Below are positions 45,877-57,524 of a stretch of 64,000 bases of DNA, one piece after another; position 1 is the stretch's first letter; each line of letters begins with the position of its first letter. The stretch covers positions 15,090,897 through 15,154,896 of the forward strand of contig OY986975.1 of assembly GCA_963920575.1 (NCBI GenBank), given 5' to 3'. Made by a program: the position numbers and the translations under genes. The notes under the pieces are model-generated. The model did not search any database and was not told the origin of the DNA. It saw only the letters and a list, made by a program, of their open reading frames with translations. Source of the stretch: Narthecium ossifragum. Lineage: Eukaryota; Streptophyta; Magnoliopsida; Dioscoreales; Nartheciaceae.

Positions 45877-47020
45877 GCAACTCGAAGTCGTAGTCCTCCA
45901 GTAGCTCCATCCAGCGTCGCTGCCTCAGGTTGAGGTCACGTTGGGTGAAAACGTGGCTCAAACTCTTATGGTTTCGAGAAAACAAAGAATTTCTCGGCAT
46001 AGAGGTAATGCCGCCAGGTCTTCAGGGTGAAGACCACTGCTGCTAGCTCCAAGTCATGGGTCGGGTAGTTCCTCTCATGGTTCTTCAGCTGACGAGAACC
46101 ATAGGCAACTACCTATCCCTCCTACATGAGGACACACCCCAAACCCTCACCGTTGGTGTCGTAGTAGACACTGTAACCCACGCCTCGCTCGGGGATGATC
46201 AGCACAAGCGCACTGGTCAACCTCGTCCTCAGCTCCACAAAGGCTCGCTCACAAGCATCATTCCACACGAACGGGACGGCCTTCTGTGTCAGTCTGGTCA
46301 TCGGTTCGGCAACTCTGAAGAAGTCCCACATGAACCGCCTGTAGTATCCCGCCATGCCAAGGAAACTGTAGGCCTCGAACACTATCCTCGGTCTCTGCCA
46401 CTGTACAACTGCCTCGACCTTGGCCGGGTAAATTGAGATCCTTGTTGCCGACACCACATGTCCAAGGAATCCCACATGTGTAAACCAGAACTCACATTGG
46501 GAAGCCTTGGCATATAGTCGATGCTCTAGGAGTAACTGCAACACTAACGCCAAGTGTCGCCCGTGCTCCTCCTCTGATCGAGAATAGATCAGAATGGCGT
46601 CGATGAACACCACCACGAACTGGTCTAGAAACAGCCGAAAGATCCTATACATCAGATCAATGAACGCTACTGGTGTGTTCGACAACCCAAACGACTTCAC
46701 AACGAACTCGTACATCCCGTACCGAGTCCGTAAAGCCGTCTTCGGGATGTCGCAATATCGAACCCTCAACTGGTGGTAGCCTGTGCGGAGGTCGATCTTC
46801 GAGAAGATTGAAGATCCTCACAACTGGTCGAACAAGTCGTCGATCCACGGCATCGGATACTTGTTCTTCACTGTCACCCTGTTGAGCCGCCTTTAGTCTA
46901 TGCAAAGTCGAATGGTACCATCCTTCTTCTTTGCAAACAACACTGGCGCCCCCCCAGGGAGACATGTTGGGACGGATGAAACCTCTGCTGGTCAGCTCAT
47001 CCAACTGGGTCCTCAACCCG
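45877..47020 (-). pseudogene. Gypsy reverse transcriptase and RNase H
   Basis: The best frame, complement(46122-46769), contains the RT order [68 protein letters not shown] and [12 protein letters not shown], then the start of RNase H with [14 protein letters not shown]. The second catalytic aspartate of the F-[IV]-D-D box is replaced by Ala, so the enzyme is dead. The RNase H remainder at 45877-46120 is frameshifted. Confidence 0.9.
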
Positions 47021-47022
47021 CT

Positions 47023-48125
47023 CTACTTTGCTGGTGCCATCCTGAAAGCTAGGAGAGAGATCGGTGCGGTACCTGATACTAGGTCGATCTCAAAATCGAC
47101 CTTTCTGGACGATGGAAGCAATGGAAACACCTCGGAGAACACATCTGCATAGTCACACACGATCCTGAGAAAACTGCTATGTTGCACCCCCTCAGAACCA
47201 AACTGGGACAGGCTAGCCAGCAAGGCTGAAAGCTCGCCGCCACGCCTTCGCACACCACAAGCAAAGGAATCAGCTGAGAACCGATCCACCAACAAGAAAA
47301 ACCGTGTCCCGTCGGGTGCAAAGTCGCACACGATCCTGGAAAAACTGCTCTGTTGCACCCCCTCAGGACCAAACAAGGACAGGCTAGCCAGTGCGGCTGA
47401 AAGCTCACCACCATGCCTTCCCACACCACAAGCAAAGGAATCGGCTGAGAACCGATTCCCCAACAAGACAAACCGTGTCCCGTCGGGTGTCCAAGCGACC
47501 ACCCTCCGGCGACCACAATCGATGATGGCTCGGTATGTTGCAAACCAGTCCATACCGAGTATCACGTCAAAGCTAGTCATGTCTAGCACCTGCAGATCTA
47601 GACAGACACGGAGGTCTCCAACCTCCAAGGAACACGATCGGCAGACCCGATCAACCATGATTGACCCGCCGATCGGGGAGTCCATTGATTGTGCCACCTC
47701 TAGCCAACACGTCTCTAATCCTAGTGATGCCACACATATGCTAGCAATATAGGAATGAGATGCTCCGGAATCTATCAGCACATCTACTAAGGAACTAGAA
47801 AGCTGAAAGATACCTCTGAGTACGGATGGCTCTGCCGCGACATGCTGGTACTGTTGTGGCGGCTGGTACAGCTGCACGGTTTTCGGCTGCTCACGCTCTG
47901 GAAGGGAAAACACACGCCCTCGCCGCCCGCCTCCACCTCTAGAGCGACTCGATCCAGCCCCTGATCCGTGGCCACCACTGCTCCCCTGCCAAGCACTGGA
48001 CCCTCCGCCTCTACTGCCATGCGGCATAGCGCCTCGCACTCCTCGCAAGTAACAGTCTCTACAGAAGTGTCCCATCTGCCCGCACTGTTAGCACATGACT
48101 GATGCGCCATCATGCTACTGACCCT
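47023..48125 (-). pseudogene. Gypsy zinc knuckle, aspartic protease and linker
   Basis: A 350-codon frame, complement(47023-48075), carries the protease motif VLIDSGASHSYIA and the ILGMDWFA block, and ends in the PSSRKVDFEIDLVSGT lead into RT. Upstream, the CCHC zinc knuckle reads C-stop-QCGQMGHFCRDC: spacing is normal but a stop codon directly follows the first cysteine. A Gly/Arg/Ser-rich stretch separates knuckle and protease. The linker contains a tandem duplication. Confidence 0.88.
47155..47515. repeat. Tandem duplication of about 181 bp in the protease-RT linker
   Basis: 'cacacgatcctg' opens copies at 47156 and 47337; each runs through 'ctgttgcaccccctcag', 'caggctagccag' and 'aaaccgtgtcccgtcgggtg'. 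The copies differ at several sites. Small indels keep the open frame although 181 is not a multiple of three. Confidence 0.88.
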
Positions 48126-48129
48126 GGCC

Positions 48130-48376
48130 TCCCCCTGATGAAGCATGCCCAGACGGCAGGAGAAACTGGAAAACTGGACTCGACAACTGTGGCTGAAACT
48201 GTTGTGGGCGCTGCAACTGCTGCTGGAAGGGTCACGGGTGCCGCTGCAGCCTTCTATCCAATCCCCCTCGGCCCTGGGGTTTCTGCGGTGTGCTGATAGA
48301 GAATGCCGGTGGTACTGCCCTGCACCTCTCGTCCTGCAACTGCACCTCCACTATTAAGGTGCAGTTCAGAACTGCT
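48130..48376 (-). pseudogene. Gag-knuckle linker, degenerate
   Basis: Minus-strand glutamine-rich, low-complexity sequence between gag and the zinc knuckle, ending at the solo LTR. No intact frame. Confidence 0.5.
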
Positions 48377-48381
48377 GGGTG

Positions 48382-50010
48382 ATGTCGCTCAAATGTGTCA
48401 CGCACAGCGGTCGCGGTGCAGTATAGCATAAGAGAGGTCGAACCCAGAGAGAGACAAGCAGGAAAGATCCAGAAACACAAATAACAATATATCGAAAACA
48501 ATCAAGAGCGATAAAAGTTAAGAAAATAGATCGAAGATGTAATGATAAGATAAAGTTAACGAAAGAAATCAAAATTTGAATAAGGCTGGGCTTCAGGAAT
48601 CACTTCACTCAGATTTAGGTTCTTCTCTTCTCAATGGTTCATATAATACTCAGTTAAGGAATTCACATCCCAATCACCTTAACCGGAAGATATGGAACTA
48701 TAAACCTAACAAAATACAAAAGTGTCTCTTCCTACAATTGATTCTTCCTTATTATAGTTCTAACTTCATCCAACCCAAACCTAAAAATACACGATACCGG
48801 CTGTCACTACATGCAACGCGTAGCAAAAGTTGATCGGGACAAAGCCCTAACTCTATCTAACCGAATCTCTAAGAATACACAATACCAACTCTCACAATCG
48901 GCAATGCATAGCAAAGATTTCACGAGATAAAGTAGGTAAACAATAGATAAAACTATGGGATTATAAGTTCATGAAAGAAGCATGACTGGATTCATAATAT
49001 TAATCATCCACATAGAAATCTATAATCTGAAAATAATCTTTGAAGATCCAATACATAGAAAAGAGTTTAACAATAAAGATTAAAACTATGAACCATTGTT
49101 GGAGAAGAAGCCCTGGTCCTCTCTAGATCATCCGTCCGCCATGCCCGTGGATTACTCGGCCATGGATGGAGATTCCTTCATCTTCTTCCTTTGAAAAACG
49201 TCCAGAAAAGAGCCTCCAAAAATGTCAAAGAACTCCCCTTTTGATTAACCCTAAGTTTCCTATTTATAGCCCAAAGTCTCTCCATTCTCATATTAGATCT
49301 AAACCATTGATTTTCTTCACTGGGAAAGTAGGATCGATCCCTCCATAGGTGTAGGATCAATCCTTTGCATCAAAATCATCAATTCCTGGCTACGCCTGAC
49401 TCGGATCGATCGTCTTCTTCTTTATTTTCCGTAGCCTGGGTCACCCGAGTAGGATCGATCCTTCCATAGAAGGAGGATCGATCCTTCTCAGTTGGATCGA
49501 TCCCACTATAGAAGGAGGATCGATCCTTCTCCTCAAAATTCTCGAGTGAAAGGAGGATCGATCCTTCTGTGATCATCTGAAAAGTGGGTGTTCTGTCAGG
49601 TCTGTTTGCATAAAAGGATCGATCTTTCTAGGGAACAAGGATCGATCCGTCTTTCCTGTGTATTTACTGTTCTGCCATCCAGACTGCGCCATCGGTACTA
49701 AAATTGCCGTAACTTCCTCTAGGAAACTCGGAATCACGAACCGTAAAATTCTCCAGAAACTAAACTTCAAGAGATTTCCAACAATCTATGGCACATCATC
49801 TGGTTCTTCATGAACAGGTACAGTTTAATCTTTAAAGTTGATATGTATACTCTTTTCAGCTTCTTTGATCGTTTTTCCTGCATTTTCCAAACAACTATGT
49901 GAAGCAACATATAGATATAAAAATGGTAATAAAGATGTTGATTAAGGATAATAATCTAGTAATTAAACTAGTTATAAGGCTATTCAGAGTGCACTTTCAT
50001 GCCCTCATCA
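48382..50010 (-). mobile_element. Solo LTR, family 2, minus orientation (TSD CTGGG)
   Basis: 1,629 bp flanked by CTGGG at 48377-48381 and 50011-50015. The reverse complement begins TGATGAGGGCATG and shares with 44293-45871 the region 'ggttcgtgattccgagtttc', 'ctagaggaagttacgg', 'caatttcagtaccgatg'-type phrases and a TATAAATA box (forward TATTTATA at 49261-49268). It splits the gag region of the minus-strand gypsy element. Confidence 0.92.
49331..49640. repeat. Palindrome array, word AGGATCGATCCT (family-2 solo LTR)
   Basis: About nine sites, typically AGGAGGATCGATCCTTC, some in pairs about 24 bp apart. It occupies the same place relative to the TATA-like box as the CCGATCGATCGG array in the other family-2 copy. 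Confidence 0.9.
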
Positions 50011-50015
50011 CTGGG

Positions 50016-50740
50016 TATGTTTGGAAGCGGTGGAAACACGTCTGTCGTCTGATTTCTGGCCGAAGGCCCCACTCGAACTGTCGTGCCCTGGCTGTCGAAT
50101 CTACTGCCACTGCCCCGACAAAATGGACAAGATGTGTGAACCGGGTGGCATACTGCTGAACAGAGCGAGTACCTTGCAGAAGGGACTGGTACTCGCGGGA
50201 CAGGGCGTCACGCGTACTCTCCAAGAAGTACGCGTCCAAGAACAACGCCCTGAACTTCTTCCATAGCTACTCCACTCCGTCACCAGAGTGCTGGGCGGTG
50301 CACTACCAGTCAAGGGCATCTCCGTCGAACTGAAACGCCGTGAGGGTGACCTGGATCCGGTCATCCTCGACGAAGAGAGCGTCTAGGACGCGCGTGACTC
50401 CCCTGAGCCAGCCGTTCGCTGTAGTCGGATCCTGAGTCTCACCACTAAACCTAGGCGGGTTCAGCCGCTGGAAATCCAACATGACCACCACAGCAGCCCG
50501 CCCGTCAACAGGAGCGAGGACCCTCTCCTCGGCGAGAAAGGCCTCCTCCTGCGTGACCGAAACTGTCACTGGTGATGGCGCAACTCGCCTAGCTCGGACC
50601 GCTCTGACATAAACCTCCCCGCTCGGTCGGGTGGGTCGACCAGGTCGAGCTCCACTCCGACCAACAACCGAAGGCCGGCCTTGAGCTCCCGACATGTGCA
50701 CAATCACCAATGACAAACGAGCGTCCACTCGTCAGAAGCC
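50016..50740 (-). pseudogene. Gypsy gag, frameshifted
   Basis: Two overlapping minus-strand frames together show a Retrotrans_gag-type domain: FQRLNPPRFSGETQDP, ANGWLRGVTRVLDALF and AFQFDGDALDW in the first; AYFLESTRDALSREYQSLLQ, VQQYATRFTHLV and FEWGLRPEIRRQ in the second. A frameshift near 50250-50300 separates them, and the solo LTR at 48382-50010 removes the C-terminal continuation. Confidence 0.87.
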
Positions 50741-50877
50741 GCAAAACAAGCAACACAAGCAGGAAGCGAAAAACACAAAACAAAAGAGAATGCACGGATG
50801 TTCTACACATAGAACTATCCCATCCCACACTCAATCTCAACCGAACACTGATCCTATCCCTGGGATCTACATCCTAT

Positions 50878-50889
50878 GCTCTGATACCA
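50878..50889 (-). other. Primer-binding site for initiator tRNA-Met (minus element)
   Basis: GCTCTGATACCA on the + strand, i.e. TGGTATCAGAGC in the direction of the element, three bases inside the 5' LTR border, the same spacing as in the 33708 element. Confidence 0.92.
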
Positions 50890-51371
50890 AGCTGTCGCGC
50901 CCCGACCCGCGAAAGCCCAACCGGACCGGGGACGTGAACCGGAACCTAACAAACTACGAAAAATAATGGCGATGGTTCCCTTTAACCTATTGGTCTCCCT
51001 AAGTAATTCATTAAGCATCCTCAATTAACAATTCCAACATCAACAGAAACCTCAAACTTAAGGATTACAATTCCAAGTACAAGTCTACAAAACCTCAAAG
51101 AGGGGAAATCAGTTACAAACATTTATACACTTCCGTAGGAGGCTAACTAAACAAAGGTTCAGGAACAGAAGATCACCACTCCTCAAACTCCGTCAGGCGC
51201 CGCCGCACCACCGACCAAATACCCGGTCGGGGCCACTGAAAAGGAGCTAACGACTGCACCTGCAAAACTCAGCCCAAGTAGGAGTGAGCAACTAAGCTCA
51301 GCAGGAAAACTACACTACGACTCACAAAAAGAAGAGGGAAACGCAACAGTGTCGCCCTCTAGCAAGGTCTG

Positions 51372-54259
51372 TGTGAGGACCCGTACCTCCAACTCGGTTC
51401 GACCGCGTTAGGTCAAGGGTCGGTCTAGTTTTGTGTTTTGGCTCGGTTGGCCTTGGGATGCGATCGGTTGATCGCATCACTGTTTTTTACCACATGGGCA
51501 TTTTGGTAAATATGCTCCCTGGTGGTCAGTTTCACACCCGCGTTGCACACACTGCCTTTGATTGATGCATGTGATTGATTAGAACCTTAAGGGCGCTTCC
51601 GATCGGAAGATCGGACCTCAATCAGGAGAGATCGAATCGGACGGCTATGATCGATTCCATCTTTCAATTTAAGCTCTTTCTTTTCTCTCTCTTCTCTTCT
51701 CTTTCTTTTCTCTTCTCTCCTCTCTCTCTCCTCCCTTGGGCTGCCGGCTGGTGCTTGGAGCTTGGGGTTGCGGATTTTTGGCGTGGATCCGCGGCGATCG
51801 GAGGCGAGGATCTCGTAGATCGCCTGCATGTCTATACATGTAGTTGTTTCTACCCAATTCCTATGAGTTGGTAACCCGAGGATCGCCTTTTTGTGATTTG
51901 TGGCTGTTGTGTGCATTGGAATGTTTTGATTTTCGGTATTCTCATTACTTAGCATGTTTAGAAGCTAGCTATGGTTTAAGTTCCGTATTCTTTCGGATGA
52001 ATTCCGTATTTTTGTCGGTTTTTCGACGGGGTTGGACTCAGATCTGATATTTCACGATCCGAGTTTGGTTTTTATTGTATGAATGAATTCCCCACCATCA
52101 AATAGACATTCCTGCAAAGTTTGAATGGATTCCATCGCCGTTTGATAGATCAAATCTAACAAATTCAGTTTTTCGTCGACTTCGTCGGCTTTCGGACAAT
52201 TTGATTTAATTTGGAGGATTTGATCATCCAAAGTTGGATTTCTTAGTGTCATTAGATTCCCCACATCTAATTGCACATGCCTACCAAGTTTGGTTTGATT
52301 TCGATATGTTTTGATAGGTTAAATCTAAGAAATTTGATTTCCGACACTATTCACTCTTCCCTGCCGAGTATGAAGGATCGATCATTTGGATAGAATGATC
52401 GTTCATTTCCATGGGAGTGTTCTGTCTCGTCTAAGAGGGATCGATCTTCCTTGTATGGAAAGATCGATCATTTATCCTGACAGAGGTGTGTTTGAGGAAG
52501 ATCGATCTTCTGGTGCCAGAAGATCGATCCTTTTTCCCCAGACAGAACACCGTCTTGAGGAAGATCGATCACCTCTCCTTGACAGCGATCACCCATGTAA
52601 GGGATCAATTATCTTGGGTAAGATGATCGATTCTTTATATGTTTATTTGTGTAATTGATTCGAATTTGATGCTTTTAGTTTCTTTTCGACCCGAATTTCT
52701 CGTATGGCTTTCCCGATGATAGGTAAGGATTATTATAATATTTTAATCTGGATTTTGACGGGTTTATCTCCGGATTACGCCGTAAGTTGTAATTCAAATC
52801 GGTTTATCGATTTCTACCGATTTTCAAGCAGTTTCTCGATAAGCATGCTATATATATATATATATATGTAGTTTGTGATTGCTTTATCGCTTTATGGGTA
52901 ACCCGGGGAGCGACGACCCCCGGGAATGTTTAGTATAAATGGGTCGGACGTGTGCCATGCATGCTTAGTATAGATTTACTGCTTTGATTAATAGCCCCGC
53001 TGATTGCCGGTATGCGCCGGGGGCATAACCCGTTGTACTGGTAGATCATATCTTGTATGTGTGGCTTGTTGGCTTGGCCGGGGTTGTATCCCCTTATAAC
53101 AATTTCGGTTGACGGTTGTGGACGCCGTTGTAATGCCAAAATTGGCTCTATTTGGTTGTCGCTTGGTTATTGGCCAGTTACCTGCATGGTAACTGTGGAA
53201 CCTTAGTCTGTTAGGTGCACGAGAGCACTGAAGACTTTGTATATCTGTATTTATCGCTTTGCTCTAATCGTTGTACTGTTAGTATAGCTTATCTGTATTT
53301 GAGACCCTTGCTATGCTCACCCCTTTGGCTAGCTATTGGCTATGCCTAGCCCTGTATAATTGATGTCGTATTGTTGCATGCCTATATCTCTTTATCTGTG
53401 CCTGAGCATCGCACGCATCTTGTTTGCATTAGAGCATAAGGCTAGGGTGCGGGTGAATAGGGTCTTCGCCGATCCGAGGCTCTCCGGTAGCTCGGATCTA
53501 GCTCTAGAACCGTGGCTGGGTAGCAACGATTACGGCGTGATTGTTATGCCAAATCTCTGTATTCTCTAGGATGGGTCTAGTTGGTTATCATCTGTTGTTT
53601 GAGGTGTAGAGGTCGCCCATTGTTCTCGTCTCATGCTCAGTATCCGTATTAAGGAAAGTTACGTGCTACCCTGGGTCCTACCCCTTTGTTATTCAGCGCT
53701 GGGCGCTTGGTGGTTGAGAGGGACGGCTGTTGACAGCTGAGGTCACAGAGTGCGTGCCCTGGGTTAGGCGGTGGACGTAACGTGAGTTTCCCTTAAAGAT
53801 GAGACAGAACCCGGGACTTTGTAGTTTCCACTCTTTCCTGTGCAACGTAGAGTAGAGTAGAACCCTACTGAGCTTATTGCTCACTCCTACCCGGGCTGCG
53901 TTTGCAGGTGTAGGCATCGGCTCTTCCTCGGTGGTTCCAGCTGGATCAGGTCTTGGCGGCGCGTTGACTTCCGGAGGCGTTTGAGGTCTCAGAGGGACAG
54001 ATGTTTTTTTTGGCAGCTTTTGTTTAAAGTTACCTTTTGAGGATGATATATTTAAAGTTTAATATATGAAATCATGTTCCCTCTTTTGATTGAGTTATAT
54101 TCCGCAATGTAATATTTAGTTTTGCCTTTATGCCCATTGGAAGTCTTTAAGTTCAAATTTATTCCGCTTTGTGTATCTGTCGCCCCGTATCGGATGTGAA
54201 TAGTGTAGGTTTTCCCTCATGCCTCGGCCCGGATGGGTTTTTTGGGTCGGGGTGTGACA
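51372..54259 (+). mobile_element. Solo LTR, gypsy family 1 (TSD GTCTG)
   Basis: 2,888 bp from TGTGAGGACCCGTACC to GGGTCGGGGTGTGACA, flanked by GTCTG at 51367-51371 and 54260-54264. It is inserted in the minus-strand gypsy 5' LTR and is close in sequence to the LTRs of the 33708 element, except for its palindrome array. Confidence 0.94.
52373..52630. repeat. Palindrome array, word AAGATCGATCTT (solo LTR 51372)
   Basis: About eight sites, for example GGAAGATCGATC and, near 52498-52530, facing arms GATCGATCTTCTGG and CCAGAAGATCGATC around two bases, a hairpin with 14-bp arms. Confidence 0.9.
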
Positions 54260-55034
54260 GTCTGGGTGTTTACAGGGGTCCCATAACTCCACCAATGTCT
54301 CTATGTATCCAACTATGGTCATCCTAACGAACTTGGCCCATCCTGGAAACACCTAGTACATCAGGAAGAAGGCACTGCTAGGCAGGCATACACTCTGCCC
54401 AAAGATTAGACGACGACACCGACTACACCCCAGAACCAGGCTCGAGGCTGACACGACCTGTAAAATCATCAATCAGCAGGTATTCAGGTCATCTAGGCCT
54501 ATCATCGAAATCGACTGAACACCACTATTCAAACCTGGACCAAGCTACCCAGCCCCGGTCCTAAGGCTAAATCCGAGCTTCCAAGCCTCAGGACGGCGAT
54601 ACCACAAATCGTCCACGTCCTAACCTTGTACATCTAATGCACAACCAGATGCATGCTATGAACACACGTAGGAAAATATATAAACATGCAACATATGTGA
54701 CGATTAATTAAACAAGGTTTGGGCTCGGCACCCTGCCGCCCCGGGGCGGTGAATAATAAATACATGTCAAGGGACGGCTGTAGTGGTAACCCCACCAATT
54801 GCAACCCGTCCACAAAAAGACAGCATGTTACAGGAAGCAACCCCGACAAACAAGACTAACAGTACAACATGCTATCTATACATCCCGGGAGTCGTCACTC
54901 TCCCCGTTCACCACTACCCCTCATTATAGGGCTAACATGCTCAAGGATATATACCAGGTATAAAGCAGTAAAGAAAAACCGCATAAGCGAAGCCCCGCGG
55001 GAAAAAACCATTGAAAACACCACCATATCACACA

Positions 55035-55320
55035 AAGGATCGATCATCTCCAGGGGGAATGATCGATCACCCTCGTGATGGGAAGGTTCAGTCCATGTCA
55101 AGCCACAAGGGATTGATCTTCCCTCCAGGAAGATCGATCACCAAACCAAAGGATCGATCTTCATGGAGGAAGATCGATCACTTTCGTGACCAAGGATCTC
55201 GTCCATGCCGCCAAGCAAAAGATAGATCTTCTTCCACTATGAGATCAATCATGTACGACCCAAGCATGACGCCCTAACAATGATCGATCCTTCCTCAGAA
55301 AGGATTGTTCTCCAGCTATC
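55035..55320. repeat. Palindrome array, AAGATCGATCTT/AATGATCGATC type (minus LTR, downstream block)
   Basis: About nine sites including AAGGATCGATCATC, GGAAGATCGATCACC and AAGGATCGATCTTC. In element orientation the block lies about 330-600 bp downstream of the TATAAAA box. Confidence 0.87.
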
Positions 55321-55666
55321 GACCGGTGAGAAATACCGTCAGAAAACTCTACCAAATCCCACAAAACCTTAGGGTCTGATAGTACGAGGAACCATGAATC
55401 TAAAATCGTTACTTATACGAAAACCCAACGAGTATGTAAAGAGTTATACTCAAATCAAACACAAACAAGCTCAAACTCACCAAAAATCGGAAAAACAGTA
55501 GGTAGGATCCCTACCTCGACTAGAGCAGCTTCAATCCCAGCTGCCAAATGAAAGATCGCCCTCAAATCTCTTCCAAATCCAACCAAAACAGAGCTCAGGA
55601 ATGGCGGATTTGAAAAGGATTCAAAGAAGAAGGTCAAGTCCGTTTTATAGACGGACGAACCGACTT

Positions 55667-55855
55667 ATGAATGATCGATCATTCAGGAGGAATGATCGAT
55701 CCTTAATGATGATAGCAACTTCCTGGCACCAAATGAGCGATCCTTCCAGCGAGGAATGATCGATCATCACTAAATGATCGATCCTTCCAGCGATGAATGA
55801 TCGATCATCACTAAATGATCGATCCTTCTAGCAAGGAATGATCGATCATTTAGTC
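55667..55855. repeat. Palindrome array, word AATGATCGATCATT (minus LTR, upstream block)
   Basis: About eight sites in a 38-42 bp higher-order repeat that alternates AATGATCGATCATCACT and AAATGATCGATCCTTC. In element orientation it directly precedes the TATAAAA box. Confidence 0.9.
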
Positions 55856-56127
55856 GCAGAAAGCTAGACTTAGGCTAGAACACAAGCCCATGCCCGGATC
55901 TTTCGATCCCGGGTCCACCTAATCGTTATAAACAAACATTATCATAAACACGGTTAGTGTGTGCACACGCTGTGTAAAACAAACCGACAATGTGCAATTT
56001 ACCAAATTGCCCTTGCGGCCTAAGAAACAATACGATCTACCGGATCGCGCACTCGACGTGAAACAAGCAACGAGTCACGAGCCCGACCCAGCCGGTCGAT
56101 CTAGGAGTAGAGGGACAGGTCCTCACA

Positions 56128-57518
56128 GTTCATGTATGTCAACCATGTCAATTACCTAATATTGTATCATGTCCCCTTCTCTGTTCAATTCCTGTGAACT
56201 AATGTTAACTTCTCAATTCTAATGATCTCTTGCTAATTGTCCAATTACGTATGTTCGTGTCATGTTTATGCCTAGGGCCGGCGGTGTACCAGTTTTTATT
56301 TCTTTTATGGGTTAACCGAGAGGGTGATGACCCTCGGGGATGTGTAGTTTAGTCGGACCAACTGTGTACCCTGGGTGTTGAATGATATTGCATGGTTTGG
56401 ATGTATGAATGCAACATTTGGTGTATGTCTAGTTCTTTAATGTTCTGCCTTACTCTATAGCTATGTTACATCCGGATGGACAATTGACTGATGATTTGGC
56501 ATGTAGAGATACCTATGTCTAGTTGTTTGAATAGGCTCATGCATGTTGTATGCATTAGATGCATTGAGGCTAGGTGTGGGTGATGGGCTCGATCGCCGAT
56601 TCAAGGACTCGGGTAGCTCGGATCTAGCTCTAGGGCCGAGGAATGGGTAGGAGGACTAGGGCGAGATTGTGTGATTATGATCTTGCGTTGATCGAGGTTG
56701 CAACATAGATATACTCATTTGAATTATGATATTGAGGTGTAGTGATCGTGTCTACTTTCACTCCAAGTGCTAGATATGGATGTCGATGTCCCTGACTTAT
56801 GTCCCCATGAGGGATGGTGGTATTGAGACTAGGCAGGGTGGAACCTCGATAGGAGCCCGCAGTCATGTTGTTTCCCCTCGTTGTTGTTGGGTGAGGGTGG
56901 GACCTGGACAAGAGCCCTCAGGGAATCAACGAGACTAGAGTTAGCCTCTTGACACACTTAGCCTTGATGAAAGTTGACACAGTTGCAGTTTTACCCTTTC
57001 CTTAAGAGTGTCGTAGAATAGAACTCTACTGGGCTTTATGCTCACCCTACCCGGGCTGTGTTTTACAGGTGTAGACGCTGCTCCTTCTACTTCAGTAGTC
57101 ACAGGCGGATCAGCTTTTAAAGGCGCTTCCACTTCAGGAGGACGTTGAGGTTGTTGGCAGATTGAGGGCTTCATTTTAGTACTTCATATTTATTTCTTTG
57201 ATGTAATTTGTTGTTGCGGACTCGAATTTTTTATTTGAGGACAAATTGTATAACTTTAACTTTTCAATTAATGTGGAAGGATGTTTCTCTGAATGTTTAA
57301 ATTGGGTTGTAATAGTTGAATTAATTGCAAATCTGCATTTCTGCCCTCATGATATAGTTGTTTAAATGTATCGTGAAATCCTAAAGAAATTGTATAGGTT
57401 CCATGTGTCATAATTATAAAGGAGACTCTGTCGGAATTTATGCGCCCATTGATGACTTAAATAGGTTTAGGTGGCTCACGCGCCGATCTGGATGGATTTT
57501 CTGGGTCGGGGTGTGACA
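56128..57518 (+). mobile_element. Family-1 LTR, 3' part only
   Basis: Plus-oriented LTR sequence with 'aaccgagagggtgatgaccctcgg', 'gatcgccgat.caagg..ctcgggtagctcgg', 'gtcgtagaatagaactctactgg' and 'ttttacaggtgtag', ending TTTTCTGGGTCGGGGTGTGACA at 57518. The 5' part with promoter and array is missing where the minus element's LTR abuts at 56127. Confidence 0.8.
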
Positions 57519-57524
57519 TCATCA

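Larger units (their letters stand above)
43798..56127 (-). mobile_element. Truncated gypsy element (Tekay/Del-like), minus strand, heavily interrupted
   Basis: Read right to left: 5' LTR (56127 to 50893, with a solo LTR inside), primer-binding site, gag, zinc knuckle, aspartic protease, reverse transcriptase, RNase H and the start of integrase, which stops at the LINE junction. The order PR-RT-RH-INT is that of Ty3/gypsy. The chromodomain expected for a chromovirus and the 3' LTR are missing. Solo LTRs at 44293-45871 and 48382-50010 interrupt the interior. Confidence 0.88.
50893..56127 (-). repeat. 5' LTR of the minus-strand gypsy element, split by a solo LTR
   Basis: Own sequence is 50893-51371 plus 54260-56127, about 2.34 kb. 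In element orientation it begins TGTGAGGACCTGTCCC and ends GGGGCGCGACA. It has a TATAAAA box (forward TTTTATA, 55643-55649) with palindrome clusters on both sides, and the acceptor-like TTTTGCAG/GTGCAG near 51255. Confidence 0.88.

Noticed and set aside
49331..49640. CRISPR-like pattern of short palindromic repeats with about 20-bp spacers
   Set aside because: The window is plant nuclear DNA. Repeats are only 10-14 bp, spacers are themselves repeated or variable in length, and there are no cas genes; all clusters sit inside LTRs or element leaders.
43928..50740. A host gene with zinc finger and protease domains on the minus strand
   Set aside because: Order gag-CCHC-protease-RT-RNase H-integrase with LTR and primer site identifies a gypsy retrotransposon.
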